From: an uncultured Clostridia bacterium
GTDB lineage: Bacteria > Bacillota > Clostridia > Oscillospirales > Acutalibacteraceae
DNA length: 6,526 bases
Direction: 5' to 3'
Assembly: GCA_946409885.1 (NCBI GenBank)
Contig: CAMJYF010000111.1
Span: forward strand, 1 to 6,526
Positions 5,534-6,526 of the stretch are shown piece after piece (positions within the stretch are counted from its first letter, which is position 1; the number at the start of each line of letters is the position of its first letter). Made by a program: the position numbers and the translations under genes. A model generated the notes under the pieces. It was given only the letters and a program-made list of their open reading frames with translations, ran no database searches and was not told the DNA's origin.

Positions 5534-6526
5534 CTATTCTGTCCGCCATTCCTCCCTTCCCACCGTAAACCGGAACACGTCCCGGTCGTTATCGCCGGCG
5601 ATGAGGGACACGGCGCGCCGGTTGCAGTTGTACACCGCGCTCCACAGGGTGACGACGGGCCAGCCGCGCTTATGGCGGTATTGCAGCCGCACCCGGCGCA
5701 GCAGGTCCAGGCATTGCCGCTCGCTCAGGCGGGCGCCGGAGGCGGTGAGGGTTTCGTTCAGGCAGCGCAGGCGGTAGCCGCCGGGCCGCTTGACCGCGGG
5801 GCCGCGGGGGTCGATGTAGCCGTTAGTGACGGCAAGGAAGGGCAGGCCGTCCGCCGTGTGTTTTTCGGGGTACAGCACGGTCATTTCGTTATGGATGTAT
5901 TCCACCAGCGCGCAATGGCCGCCCGCGTCCGCCAGCAGAAAGTGGTAATCCACCCCAAAGGCGGCGCGCATATCGTAGCGGCGGAACAGCGAGAGGGCCT
6001 CCTCCACCGTGGCGGCCTTGTCCAGCACGGCGCGGATCATCAGCGTGGTGGTGACGGGCGTTTTGCCGGTGCGCTGGGCGGTGGCCTGGGTCTTCAGCTC
6101 GTTGACCTCAATGGCCAGCCCCTTTTCGTTCATGCCGTCCACACAGCAGAAGGGGGCCAGCAGCGCCCCGCGCCAGCCGGTTTTGTCCCGGGGGCGGTCG
6201 TAGCCGCAGGCCATAAAGTTGCAGTCCACAAAGGCGACGCTTTGGTAGCCGCCCGCCGGGGCGCAGCGCAGCGCCATCACCGGCGCGGCCTTGTAGTCGA
6301 AATTGCGGCCCATCAGGTGGTCGCCCTTTTCATTGTACGCGTCAAAGGCGGAGCAGGCGAAGCCGCCGTCCTGCAAAGGCGGCAGTTTGTCGCCGCAGAA
6401 CAGATTGGCCGACACCTTGGCGAACAGATCCGCCGTGTTGGACGCGCCTTTTTCCAGCAGCGCGTCCAGCCGATAGTCGTAGCGGCATTCCATCAGGTAC
6501 AGGTCCCGGTCGATCTGCCGGACGGA
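5534..6526 (-). CDS. Ntn-hydrolase of the choloylglycine hydrolase / C45 acyltransferase type (5' partial)
   Basis: The frame stays open from the TAG at 5536-5534 to the right edge, so the gene is truncated at its 5' end. An ATG at 6493 would give 319 residues, but the codons before it continue in coding style (DLYLMECRYDYRLD) and it is probably internal. Numbering from that Met, C47 in GFACSAFD is the likely N-terminal nucleophile exposed by self-cleavage. R63 and D66 in MGRNFDY lie 16 and 19 residues later, the spacing of C2, R18 and D21 in bile salt hydrolases. N224 in VTNGY may match the conserved Asn, and TLWSAVYN (282-289) is another family-like segment. Such enzymes hydrolyse linear amides (conjugated bile salts, penicillin V, N-acyl amino acids) or transfer acyl groups. 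At least 57 residues precede C47, so a propeptide is needed, unlike classic bile salt hydrolase, where Cys follows Met. The exact substrate cannot be called. Confidence 0.8.
   Translation of the reverse strand, partial: SVRQIDRDLYLMECRYDYRLDALLEKGASNTADLFAKVSANLFCGDKLPPLQDGGFACSAFDAYNEKGDHLMGRNFDYKAAPVMALRCAPAGGYQSVAFVDCNFMACGYDRPRDKTGWRGALLAPFCCVDGMNEKGLAIEVNELKTQATAQRTGKTPVTTTLMIRAVLDKAATVEEALSLFRRYDMRAAFGVDYHFLLADAGGHCALVEYIHNEMTVLYPEKHTADGLPFLAVTNGYIDPRGPAVKRPGGYRLRCLNETLTASGARLSERQCLDLLRRVRLQYRHKRGWPVVTLWSAVYNCNRRAVSLIAGDNDRDVFRFTVGREEWRTE

Noticed and set aside
6491..6493. ATG as the true start of the Ntn-hydrolase
   Set aside because: There is no ribosome-binding site before it, and the upstream codons stay open to the window edge with protein-like sequence, so the real start probably lies outside.

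Overview
This is a GC-rich chromosomal segment with Gram-positive, Clostridia-like content. The evidence is RNase Y followed directly by a YmdB-type phosphodiesterase (the rny-ymdB order known from Bacillus subtilis and other Firmicutes), strong AAGGAGG ribosome-binding sites, a lipoprotein-type solute-binding protein, and a choloylglycine-hydrolase-like enzyme typical of gut anaerobes. An Oscillospirales-like gut bacterium is my best guess, but the sequence alone does not prove it. I see no RNA genes, CRISPR array, insertion sequence or phage genes.

Layout. Positions 1-180 hold the 3' end of rny, followed by a rho-independent terminator. A 321-base leader (181-501) is dominated by heptanucleotide repeats in two opposite orientations. 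Then come ymdB (502-1281) and an overlapping family 5 solute-binding lipoprotein (1278-2828). The next intergenic region (2829-3041) repeats the same plan: a heptamer array, a nonrepetitive block with alternative hairpins, then a second heptamer array that runs into the Shine-Dalgarno sequence. It leads to a GPH-family sugar/cation symporter (3042-4502), whose last 17 residues are encoded by a third kind of heptamer repeat. A strong bidirectional terminator (4518-4557) separates these plus-strand genes from two minus-strand genes: an exported alpha/beta-hydrolase esterase (5470-4583) and, upstream of it, an Ntn-hydrolase of the choloylglycine hydrolase / C45 type that runs off the right edge (6526-5534).

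How the parts may work together. rny and ymdB both concern RNA and nucleotide turnover. The solute-binding protein has no permease or ATPase genes here. The symporter and the two hydrolases look like an accessory uptake and small-molecule hydrolysis set, but no shared pathway can be demonstrated. The most unusual signal is the 7-bp tandem repeats. There are three sequence types, all at gene boundaries, and two leaders share one architecture: an oppositely oriented arm, about 100 bases of unique sequence, then an arm that stops at the ribosome-binding site.
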